A stretch of 8,786 nucleotides of DNA from an uncultured Clostridia bacterium. GTDB taxonomy: Bacteria > Bacillota > Clostridia > Oscillospirales > CAG-272. The DNA lies in NCBI GenBank assembly GCA_946040935.1, contig CAMGCN010000024.1:1-8786 (forward strand), in the 5' to 3' direction. The notes below the pieces were generated by a model. That model ran no database searches. It had not been told where the DNA came from and was given only the letters and a program-made list of their open reading frames with translations. Below, one piece after another: positions 1-5,626 of the stretch (position 1 is the stretch's first letter; every line of letters begins with the position of its first letter). Position numbers and translations under genes: made by a program.

Positions 1-44
1 CACCTAAGCCTTCGTCGGCAGCGTCAGATGTGTATAAGAGACAG
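1..44. other. Illumina Nextera i5 adapter sequence (non-genomic)
   Basis: Bases 1-3 (CAC) match the end of the Illumina P5 primer, bases 4-11 (CTAAGCCT) match the Nextera i5 index S508, and bases 12-44 match the 33-nt Nextera read-1/transposon mosaic-end adapter, ending AGATGTGTATAAGAGACAG. The order P5 tail, index, adapter is exactly that of a sequencing library molecule, so this stretch is an untrimmed assembly artefact and not biology. Genomic sequence starts at base 45. Any protein predicted across this point is spurious; translated on the minus strand it gives the peptide SYTHLTLPT, an adapter-derived string. Confidence 0.98.
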
Positions 45-2101
45 GACCTATAAGACCTCTTTTCCCTAAGGATTTGAGAAACGATATTGCTATAACCCTT
101 ACGGTGATGAGTGTAGATCCCGACTGCTCTCCCGAGATTACCGCTATGATAGGCGCGTCTGTTGCCCTTTCTGTTTCGGATATCCCGTGGAACGGTCCTA
201 TCGGCGGCGTGTCCGTGGGACTTGTAGACGGCGAGATTGTTATAAACCCCAACGCCGAGCAGAAGCAGAAGAGCGATCTTCAGTTAACTGTCGCAGGCTC
301 GCATGAAAAGGTCGTAATGATTGAAGCGGGAGCAAACGAGGTTGACGATGACACTATGTTCAAGGCTATCATGCAGGCTCACGACGAGATAAAGAATATA
401 TGCACGTTCATCGACTCTATCGTAGCCGAGATAGGAAAACCCAAGTTCGAATATCCCTCGGGCGAGCTCGACCACGATATGTTCGACAAGGTATTCGACT
501 TCTGCGAAAAGGACGTAATGTTCGCGCTCGACACGGATGACAAGAATGTCCGTGACGAGAGAATGGTACCCATCTGCGACGCTATAATCGAGAAGTTCTC
601 GGAGGAATATCCCGAGATAGCAAACCAGATGGACGAGCTTGTATATAAAATACAGAAGAAAATTGTCCGCAGATGGCTCATCAACGACAAGAAGAGAGTC
701 GACGGCAGAAGAATGGACGAGATCCGTCCTCTCGCCGCAGAGGTCGGAGTTCTCCCGAGAGCTCACGGCACGGGTATGTTTACAAGAGGTCAGACTCAGG
801 TGCTTACCGTTGCCACTCTCGGCCCGATAAGCGATTCTCAGCTTCTTGACGGTATTGATGAAGAAACCGAAAAGAGATATATGCATCAGTACAACATGCC
901 CGGTTATTCTACCGGCGAGGCTAAAGCGATAAGAAGCCCCGGCAGACGAGAGATAGGTCACGGCGCGCTCGCCGAGCGTTCGCTTGTACCGGTACTTCCC
1001 TCTGTTGAGGAGTTCCCCTACGCTATTCGCCTTGTTTCCGAGGTTCTTTCATCAAACGGCTCGACATCCCAGGCGTCAGTCTGCGGCTCGACTCTCGCTC
1101 TCATGGACGCGGGTGTGCCGATCAAAGCTCCCATTGCAGGTATATCCTGCGGTCTTATAACAAACGAGGACGGCTCCTTCTGCACTATGATAGATATCCA
1201 GGGACTTGAGGACTTTTACGGTGATATGGACTTTAAGGTTGCAGGTACTCACAAGGGTATCACCTCTATTCAGATGGACCTTAAGATTGACGGTCTTACT
1301 CCCGAGATTATAAAGGAAGCTCTTGAGGTGACGCATAAGGGCAGAGATTATATTATTGACGATATTATTCTTAAGGCAATAGCAGAGCCCCGTGCAGAAG
1401 TTTCCAAGTATGCGCCCAAGATGATCACCATGAAGATTGATCCCGAGAAGATACGCGACGTTATCGGAACGGGCGGAAAGGTGATTCAGAAGATAGTTGC
1501 CGACACAGGCGCGAAGATTGACATAGAAGAGGACGGAAGCGTATTCATTCTCGCAGTCAACCGCGACGATGCTTACAAGGCAAAAGAAATCATCGACGGT
1601 ATCGTTTTCGAGCCCGAAGTAGGCTGTAAATACACGGGCAAGGTCACGAGGATCGAGTCCTTCGGCGCGTTTGTCGAGATAGCTCCCGGCAAAGAGGTGC
1701 TTTGTCACATCTCCAAGCTCGCGGATCACCGGGTCGAAAAGGTCGAGGATGTTGTAAAAATCGGCGACGAATTCACCGTTAAGTATATAGGAGTCGGAGC
1801 AAAGGGCCCTGACTTCGCATATGCTGACTACGCTCCCAAGGAGCGCGCACCCCGCAGAGAGGGCGACAGACCGCAAAGACGCGACGGCGACAGACGCCCC
1901 CGCAGAGAAGGCGACAGACCGCAGAGACGGGACGGAGACCGCCCTCAAAGAAACGAGGCGCCGAAAGCGCAGGAGCCGAAGTCTGAAGTAAAAGCTGAAC
2001 CTAAAGCAGAAAAAGCGGAAGCAAAGGCTGAAACTAAGGTTGAATCAACCGAAGAAAAGAAGACAGGACGCCTCTTCTCCTTCTTTAAGGGAGACAAATA
2101 A
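45..2101 (+). CDS. pnp: Polynucleotide phosphorylase (PNPase), 5'-truncated by adapter
   Basis: PNPase degrades RNA 3'->5' by phosphorolysis in the cytoplasm, releasing nucleoside diphosphates. About 684 residues are visible. The reading frame is open from the adapter junction and begins PIRPLFPKDLRND, which matches the family's conserved PIRPLFP block near residue 95, so roughly 90 N-terminal residues are missing. The TTG at 74 is an internal codon and not the start. In order: end of RNase PH domain 1 (MIGASVALSVSDIPWNGPIGG), the helical linker domain (about 350-680), RNase PH domain 2 from about 690 (RSPGRREIGHG; phosphate-site block NGSTSQASVCG), and the active-site segment DFYGDMDFKVAG at 1211-1246. 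That segment carries the two Asp and one Lys equivalent to E. coli D486, D492 and K494. A KH domain follows with GTGG loop (1466-1477), then an S1 domain (about 1616-1820) and an Arg/Glu/Lys-rich tail. The end of the S1 domain is divergent: GPDFAYADYAP stands where GR-I-x-LS-RK is usual. It ends at its own terminator. Confidence 0.97.
1856..1951 (+). repeat. Four tandem 24-bp in-frame repeats in the pnp tail
   Basis: Four 8-codon units encode R-[E/D]-G-D-R-[P/R]-[Q/P]-R: REGDRPQR, RDGDRRPR, REGDRPQR, RDGDRPQR. Units 1 and 3, and units 2 and 4, are closest to each other, so a 48-bp unit appears to have duplicated. The repeat encodes an RGG-like, highly charged, probably disordered segment after the S1 domain. 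An auxiliary RNA-binding or protein-contact role is an inference. Unit number may vary between strains because in-frame tandem repeats change easily. Confidence 0.85.
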
Positions 2102-2116
2102 GAAATAAACCAAGAC

Positions 2117-2150
2117 AAAACCTCTTTGCTGTAGCAGAGAGGTTTTCCTT
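2117..2150 (+). terminator. Intrinsic terminator of pnp
   Basis: Fifteen bases after the pnp stop, AAAACCTCTTTGCT pairs with AGCAGAGAGGTTTT: 14 positions, one of them a G-U pair, with a very small loop. The 3' arm runs into TTTTCCTT. This is a strong rho-independent terminator. Its A-rich 5' flank could also let it work weakly on the minus strand, for the convergent DegV operon. Confidence 0.85.
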
Positions 2151-2280
2151 ATCCCGAACTATTATTGTTTCAGTGCGCAAAGACAGCGGTATTCCCTATG
2201 AATGAAGGAAAAGCACATATCTTCTTTTTCTTTGTATGGCACAAACGCATGTCCTCATTGGCATTCAGACAGTGCAAAGC

Positions 2281-2372
2281 GGTATACCAAAAGACAGTCG
2301 AACACATAAAGGTTTGAAACGCTCTTTTCCCACATAGCTTCGTACTGCTCCTTTGAAAAACAAAGGTATTCC
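2281..2372 (-). repeat. Dispersed intergenic repeat, copy 1 (92 bp)
   Basis: Read on the minus strand this runs from GGAATACC to GGTATACC and aligns end to end with 4181-4266 (plus strand) with one 6-nt gap. The shared blocks are GCTATGTGGGAAAAGA and GTCTTTTGGTAT. Its last 30 bases (2282-2311) match 8732-8761 with two mismatches. The copy lies in the 316-nt gap between the convergent pnp and degV genes. No gene was recognised in that gap. On the minus strand one frame stays open from about 2416 to the TGA at 2170-2172, but it has no credible ribosome site, and its longest ATG-initiated part is 45 codons. The rest of the gap (2151-2280) holds a partial echo of the repeat (CAGTGC..AAAG..CGGTAT occurs twice). 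Confidence 0.75.
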
Positions 2373-2417
2373 TGCAGTCGCAGAGCTTGCTATGCGAAGA
2401 GGTACAGCTTGCCTGCG

Positions 2418-3248
2418 TCAGCTCTCGAAGCCGACGAGGAGACCGCCCTTTTCAGCGTAGAAAGAGCAAAGACCGTTGTTTTTGCCGATTTTAATATCAC
2501 ATTCGGGAAACGACGCGCGGATTTCCTCGAATAGCGCCGCCGCCGATTCCGGATTTTTCGAATGGCGTATTCTCACTTTGCCGCCCGAAAAGCCTGCCTC
2601 GCTCATCAAGCGGAAAATTTGCTTGTATGCGCGTTCTCTTCCTCTGCACTTGTTAAGAGGCTCAAGCTCACCCTGTTCGCTTGCCCGACCTACAATGCAG
2701 ATGCCGAACAGCTTTGCGGCCGAAGCAACAGCGGGTTTTACTCTGCCGTTGTTGACAAAATTCTGAAGCGATTCGAGTGAAAACATCAGGTGTGTGTGCC
2801 TGAGGTACTCTTGTATTTCTTCGCATATTTTATCAAAATCGAGTTTTTCTTTTACAAGCTCGGCATATTTCTCTACGATAAGCTCAAGCTCGGGACCTGT
2901 CGTCAGCGAGTCAAGTATGAAAACCTTTCGCTCGGGATATGTGTTCATATACTCCTGCGCCGCCGCGCTCGCCGCACTGTAAGCGCCCGATATTTTGCTC
3001 GTAAGAGCCGCGCCCAACACCCATTCCGCGTCGCCGAAGGCTTCCAGCCATTCGTTTATGTTGGGGCAGGAGCTGCCCGATTTTCCTTTATATTCTCCAA
3101 GCTCCGTGAGCATTTTTGAAACGTCAAGCTGCTCGTTGTCTATGTATTCCTTTTCTCCTGCGATGACTTTCATGGGTACGGGCGTGAAATCAACCCCGTC
3201 AAGGGTGTACAGATTCGCCGAGGAATCGCAAACTATTCTTATTTTCAT
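2418..3248 (-). CDS. DegV family (FakB-like) fatty-acid-binding protein
   Basis: DegV proteins bind a fatty acid in a closed pocket. In Gram-positive bacteria the FakB members present it to the kinase FakA to make acyl-phosphate. The 276-residue product has the family layout: DSSANL at residues 8-13 (family DS-x-D-L), the SSCP segment at 59-62 (family TSqPs), TSKISGAYSAA at 83-93 (family SSGLSGTYxxA), an FILDS strand near 110, and SLQNFVNNGRVKP, matching the family's L-x-L-x-x-GR segment. The usual C-terminal G-T-H-x-GPGA motif, which holds a lipid-contacting His in characterised FakBs, reads GLCSFYAEKGGLLVG here, so the ligand site is altered. The ATG at 3248 is preferred over a GTG at 3254 because it gives the typical MKIRIV start and a GAGG site 5 nt upstream. 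The gene starts 7 nt after the thioesterase stop and is probably co-translated with it. No fakA is in the window, so fatty-acid binding is inferred from the family. Confidence 0.9.
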   Translation of the reverse strand: MKIRIVCDSSANLYTLDGVDFTPVPMKVIAGEKEYIDNEQLDVSKMLTELGEYKGKSGSSCPNINEWLEAFGDAEWVLGAALTSKISGAYSAASAAAQEYMNTYPERKVFILDSLTTGPELELIVEKYAELVKEKLDFDKICEEIQEYLRHTHLMFSLESLQNFVNNGRVKPAVASAAKLFGICIVGRASEQGELEPLNKCRGRERAYKQIFRLMSEAGFSGGKVRIRHSKNPESAAALFEEIRASFPECDIKIGKNNGLCSFYAEKGGLLVGFES

Positions 3249-3250
3249 TT

Positions 3251-3257
3251 TCACCTC
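3251..3257 (-). promoter_or_regulatory. Ribosome binding site of degV, overlapping the upstream stop
   Basis: On the minus strand TGAGGTGAAAATG contains, in order, the thioesterase stop TGA (3258-3256), the Shine-Dalgarno core GAGG, and the ATG at 3248. Spacing of 5 nt fits the ATG, whereas the GTG at 3254 would sit inside the site. The overlap of stop and ribosome site points to translational coupling. Confidence 0.7.
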
Positions 3258-3966
3258 AATACAGTATTTCTATCAGTGTACACAAACGGTTTTCCGCATA
3301 AATTCCGAATACGGAGCCTGTTTCTGTTCTCTTTGTGCGGATTTCAGGCTTGTCGTTTGGTTTTATGGGCGCGCGGTATATTATTCTCGCCTGAGAAAAC
3401 GAGTCGGCGGCGTAGTCGTCCTCGGTCATAGCTTCCATTGCAAAATCAAGATAACGGGTGTTGTGTACATGACCGTTAAAATCTATGTCGCTTCTGCGAA
3501 GTAAAAGAGGCATTTGCCCATCGTAGCTTTCAGGCTCAAGCAGGCGTGAGGGCAGGCTGTCAAACGCTGTTTTCTCCTCGGGACGATAGAGGGAGAGATG
3601 CTCGGGAGCGATCTTGAGCATTTTGTTTTCCTTCATATCGACGAGCGCGAGCTTATCCGACGCCCGAAAGAGGGTGTTTCCCTTTCCGTCTGCCGCGACA
3701 AACTCTCTTTGAGTTGACATGGCAGGCGCTTTTCCGTGCGCCCATGTAGTGACCGTCAGCTTTTCAGAGATTTTCGGGCGGCGTATTACCTCTAACCGCC
3801 ATTCGGCTAAAATCCAGGAAACGCCGTTTGTTGTTGTAGTGTCAAGCACGCTTTGCGAGTGGTGATTTCCGCAGTTTTCGAGGATTTTCAGCATAGCTTC
3901 CATTGACAAATTTCCGTTTGCGTTATAATCATCAATTCTTGGTTCAAATTCTTCTGTGAAAAACAT
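3256..3966 (-). CDS. Acyl-ACP thioesterase (FatA/FatB-like, double hotdog)
   Basis: Predicted to hydrolyse acyl-ACP to free fatty acid in the cytoplasm. The 236 residues fit a two-hotdog protein of the bacterial FatA/FatB type. Hotdog 1 holds ISWILAEW-like sequence (WILAEWRLEVIRRP, residues 51-64) followed by LTVTTWAHG, and hotdog 2 holds RRSDIDFNGHVHNTRYLDFAMEA (157-179). The catalytic triad described for plant FatB (Asp-x-Asn-x-His) is present as D162, N164 and H166. The fourth FatB catalytic residue, a Glu 34 residues after the His, aligns with P200 in YRAPIKPNDKPEI, where homologues usually have Y-x-x-E-x-x-x-GD. This makes catalytic strength uncertain. ATG at 3966 is the only sensible start: GGAG lies about 12 nt upstream, which is rather far. 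First gene of an operon with degV, transcribed from the promoter at 4039-4067 and divergent from the TetR gene, which may control it. Confidence 0.9.
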   Translation of the reverse strand: MFFTEEFEPRIDDYNANGNLSMEAMLKILENCGNHHSQSVLDTTTTNGVSWILAEWRLEVIRRPKISEKLTVTTWAHGKAPAMSTQREFVAADGKGNTLFRASDKLALVDMKENKMLKIAPEHLSLYRPEEKTAFDSLPSRLLEPESYDGQMPLLLRRSDIDFNGHVHNTRYLDFAMEAMTEDDYAADSFSQARIIYRAPIKPNDKPEIRTKRTETGSVFGIYAENRLCTLIEILY

Positions 3967-4038
3967 TGACTTTACATTCTCCGTTTGATATACTGACTGT
4001 GGAATTTATGTTTCTGTCAGCGACTTTTGTTGCAATTA

Positions 4039-4067
4039 ATTATATAGTCTTTCAGACAGAAAATCAA
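4039..4067 (-). promoter_or_regulatory. Sigma-A promoter of the thioesterase-degV operon
   Basis: On the minus strand a -35 TTGATT (4067-4062), a 17-nt spacer and a perfect -10 TATAAT (4044-4039) lie about 75 nt before the thioesterase ATG. Predicted transcription start is near 4032, giving a leader of about 65 nt. The spacer contains a near-perfect palindrome, described separately. Confidence 0.75.
4050..4062. promoter_or_regulatory. Candidate operator (palindrome in promoter spacer)
   Basis: TTTCAGACAGAAA is a 13-bp palindrome with 5 of 6 arm positions paired, centred in the spacer between -35 and -10 of the thioesterase promoter. A second half-site, TTTCTGTC, occurs at 4011-4018 as the inverted copy of GACAGAAA (4055-4062), 44 bp away from start to start. 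Repressor binding here would block RNA polymerase, and the divergently encoded TetR protein is the obvious candidate. Binding is inference; no homologous operator was recognised. Confidence 0.4.
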
Positions 4068-4080
4068 GCAACCGCAAAGA

Positions 4081-4112
4081 AAAAGCAACTTTTTAACCTA
4101 AAAGTTGCTTTT
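4081..4112 (-). terminator. Perfect 13-bp hairpin, terminator-like on the minus strand
   Basis: AAAAGCAACTTTT (4081-4093) and AAAAGTTGCTTTT (4100-4112) are exact inverted copies around the 6-nt loop TAACCT. On the minus strand the arm continues as TTTTTCTTTG, a good U-tract; on the plus strand only four T follow. No minus-strand gene ends here, so it may insulate the thioesterase promoter from transcription coming through the repeat and antisense to the TetR gene, or act on an early plus-strand transcript. Confidence 0.55.
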
Positions 4113-4180
4113 CCGTCAGATAATCAAATCCACAAAGGCTTGAAACAGGTATTATTTGCAGAGCTAGCGCCGGAACCGGC

Positions 4181-4266
4181 GGAATACTTTTGCATTTAGC
4201 AGTAGGATGCTATGTGGGAAAAGACTTTTTCAAGTCTTTATGGGTCATGCGGTCTTTTGGTATCCG
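4181..4266 (+). repeat. Dispersed intergenic repeat, copy 2 (86 bp)
   Basis: This is the plus-strand counterpart of copy 1 (2281-2372, minus). It runs GGAATACTTTTG to GGTATCCG and shares GCTATGTGGGAAAAGA and GTCTTTTGGTAT, with a 6-nt gap relative to copy 1. It occupies the leader or promoter region just upstream of the TetR gene, in the 331-nt gap between divergent genes. Apart from the promoter, palindrome and hairpin listed separately, the gap shows nothing else. I could not find a convincing promoter for the TetR gene within it. Confidence 0.7.
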
Positions 4267-4284
4267 TTAGACGCATTAATTTAC

Positions 4285-4290
4285 AGGAGA
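4285..4290 (+). promoter_or_regulatory. Ribosome binding site of the TetR gene
   Basis: AGGAGA lies 7 nt before the ATG at 4298. An in-frame GTG at 4292 would leave only 1 nt of spacing, so ATG is chosen as the start. Confidence 0.75.
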
Positions 4291-4297
4291 AGTGCAA

Positions 4298-4804
4298 ATG
4301 GGTAAAAACTCGATGACGACCGACTTTTTGAAAGAGTGTATGTCCGACTCGCTTTTGAAGCTGATGAGAAAAAAAGATTTTTCAAAAATCACCGTTGACG
4401 AAATCGCCGCCGGAGCAGGGGTGAACCGTTCAACCTGGTTTCGCAACTACACTACGAAAAACGAAGCGCTGACTTTCAAGCTGGTCAAACTATGGGATCG
4501 CTGGGCGGACGAATACGACCTTTCTGAAAAGCGCGGCTACAACACAGACAACGCACAGGACTTCTTCAGATTTAATTATGAAAACCGCACTGTTTTGAAA
4601 ACTATAAGGGACGCAGGTCTCAAATCGGCGATATACGACGCGTTTTACAGCGCTATGATGCCCCTCTTTCAGACCGACGTACAAGGGTGCTATTTCAGCC
4701 GATTTTATTCTTACGGTCTTTTCGGTCTGCTCGATGAATGGATATCCCGTGATTTTCTGGAAACGCCCGATAAAATGACCGAAATTTTCAATAATATAAT
4801 CTGA
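4298..4804 (+). CDS. TetR/AcrR-family transcriptional regulator
   Basis: A cytoplasmic DNA-binding repressor of 168 residues, at the short end for the family. The N-terminal helix-turn-helix is clear: KKDFSKITVDEIAAGAGVNR (residues 25-44) followed by STWFRNYTTKNEAL (45-58), the usual recognition-helix and Y-x-x-F-x-x-K-x-x-L region with W-F-R-N-Y in place of F-Y-x-Y-F. The C-terminal half is helical with FYSYGLFGLLDEWISRDF near 142-159, resembling the C-terminal domain of DhaS-like and other short clostridial TetR proteins that often lack a known ligand. The gene is divergent from the thioesterase-degV operon, so control of that operon and perhaps of itself is the simplest idea. The ligand might be an acyl compound, but nothing in the sequence shows that. 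It ends in a long hairpin terminator. Confidence 0.88.
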   Translation: MGKNSMTTDFLKECMSDSLLKLMRKKDFSKITVDEIAAGAGVNRSTWFRNYTTKNEALTFKLVKLWDRWADEYDLSEKRGYNTDNAQDFFRFNYENRTVLKTIRDAGLKSAIYDAFYSAMMPLFQTDVQGCYFSRFYSYGLFGLLDEWISRDFLETPDKMTEIFNNII

Positions 4805-4826
4805 ATATTTCCACGAATATAAGATG

Positions 4827-4885
4827 ATCCGAACACTCCCGAAAGCTCCGAATAATCGGCTCTCGGTAATGTTCGGATGTTTTTT
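4827..4885 (+). terminator. Intrinsic terminator of the TetR gene
   Basis: ATCCGAACA (4827-4835) and TGTTCGGAT (4870-4878) form a perfect 9-bp outer stem. Inside it, two CCGA/TCGG pairs nest around a short ATAA loop, giving a long hairpin. G and six T (4879-4885) follow at once. It begins 22 nt after the stop codon. Confidence 0.85.
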
Positions 4886-4891
4886 CGTATT

Positions 4892-4914
4892 AAAAACAGT
4901 GCTTGAAAAAGCAC
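4892..4914 (-). terminator. Intrinsic terminator of the right-hand minus-strand operon
   Basis: On the minus strand GTGCTT and AAGCAC pair around a 4-nt TTTC loop (4914-4899), then TGTTTTTAA follows. It is about 80 nt after the stop of the membrane-protein gene. The same stem is followed by GGGATTTTTT on the plus strand, so it may stop readthrough from the TetR gene as well. Between it and the membrane gene, CGAACACCC occurs twice (4945-4953 and 4973-4981) flanking a further weak TTTGC/GCAAA hairpin. Confidence 0.6.
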
Positions 4915-4994
4915 GGGATTTTTTCTGTAAAAAGAAATTTTTTGCGAACACCCTGTGCTCCGTGTGCAAACTCGAACACCCGGCGGTTTTTTTG

Positions 4995-5606
4995 TTATAA
5001 AAGCTCGTTTCCTTCGTAAACGTCTTCTTCCGTGTCGGCGACGGCGGAAAGACCGATCACAGCGAACGAGAGGAACATAAGGGAAAAATATACAATAGAG
5101 CTAAAGTAGATATATCCGTAGGAGTCAGTCATTTTCCCTGTCGCTATGCTGATGAAATAGTATATTATCGGCAAAGCGAAAAATATTGCAATCCATTTGT
5201 TCTTTCTAAGCAGCTTTACTCTCTGGAAGAAGAAAATGAACGCGATGAAGGCGAGGCACACGGCGTTTGTCAAAGACAAAATATAGCTTGAGTCGCCCGA
5301 TATAGCCGAAGAAATTGCCGACGTGAGGATAAAAGCCGCCGCGGGAATCATCGCCGCGTTCAGCGAGCGGCAGGCAAAAAACACCGAAAACATTGAAATT
5401 CCGCAAATGATACGGAATACAAACGATATCATGACGCCCTGAACCGTGTTATACTTGTCGGGAGTCATTATGGCTGTCCACCAAACTCCGTCGTTTGTGT
5501 CGTAGCGATAGACGATAATAGTTCCGACTATCATGATAATGCCAAGGACGGCCGTGGCGATAACGCCGGGAGAGTTGGTTCTGATAACGCACTTTGTCTT
5601 GTTCAT
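4995..5606 (-). CDS. Six-helix integral membrane protein of unknown function
   Basis: Not recognised as any named family. The 203-residue product has six hydrophobic segments near residues 15-33, 57-79, 83-103, 108-127, 138-156 and 163-188. Charge distribution (K3, K5, R9 at the N terminus; QRVKLLRKNK at 128-137 between helices 4 and 5) fits both ends in the cytoplasm. The 22-residue loop after helix 1 (YDTNDGVWWTAIMTPDKYN) would be outside, and the C terminus is acidic (DTEEDVYEGNELL). No catalytic or transport motif is visible. The start is well supported: GGAGG lies 6 nt before ATG. The gene begins 20 nt after the argH stop, its ribosome site falling inside that gap, so it is very probably the last gene of the argH operon. 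A link to arginine or citrate metabolism is possible but unsupported by the protein itself. Confidence 0.8.
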   Translation of the reverse strand: MNKTKCVIRTNSPGVIATAVLGIIMIVGTIIVYRYDTNDGVWWTAIMTPDKYNTVQGVMISFVFRIICGISMFSVFFACRSLNAAMIPAAAFILTSAISSAISGDSSYILSLTNAVCLAFIAFIFFFQRVKLLRKNKWIAIFFALPIIYYFISIATGKMTDSYGYIYFSSIVYFSLMFLSFAVIGLSAVADTEEDVYEGNELL

Positions 5607-5626
5607 GTTAAACCTCCGTGGGGTTT

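Noticed and set aside
4..252. Minus-strand 82-residue ORF
   Set aside because: It starts antisense to pnp and its end is translated adapter sequence.
1076..1948. Long minus-strand ORF (290 residues) inside pnp
   Set aside because: It is antisense to a confidently identified gene, has no family resemblance, and arises from the codon bias of pnp.
74..2101. TTG at 74 as the start of pnp
   Set aside because: The frame is open upstream to the adapter junction and encodes the conserved PIRPLFPK block, so the gene is truncated and the TTG is an internal Leu codon.
2170..2307. Minus-strand 45-codon ORF over repeat copy 1 beginning MCSTVFWYT
   Set aside because: There is no ribosome site, and several frames of the repeat are equally open, so openness is not evidence of coding.
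3966..4199. Plus-strand 77-residue ORF between the divergent genes
   Set aside because: It overlaps the thioesterase promoter, the hairpin and part of the intergenic sequence, lacks a good ribosome site, and has a composition unlike its neighbours.
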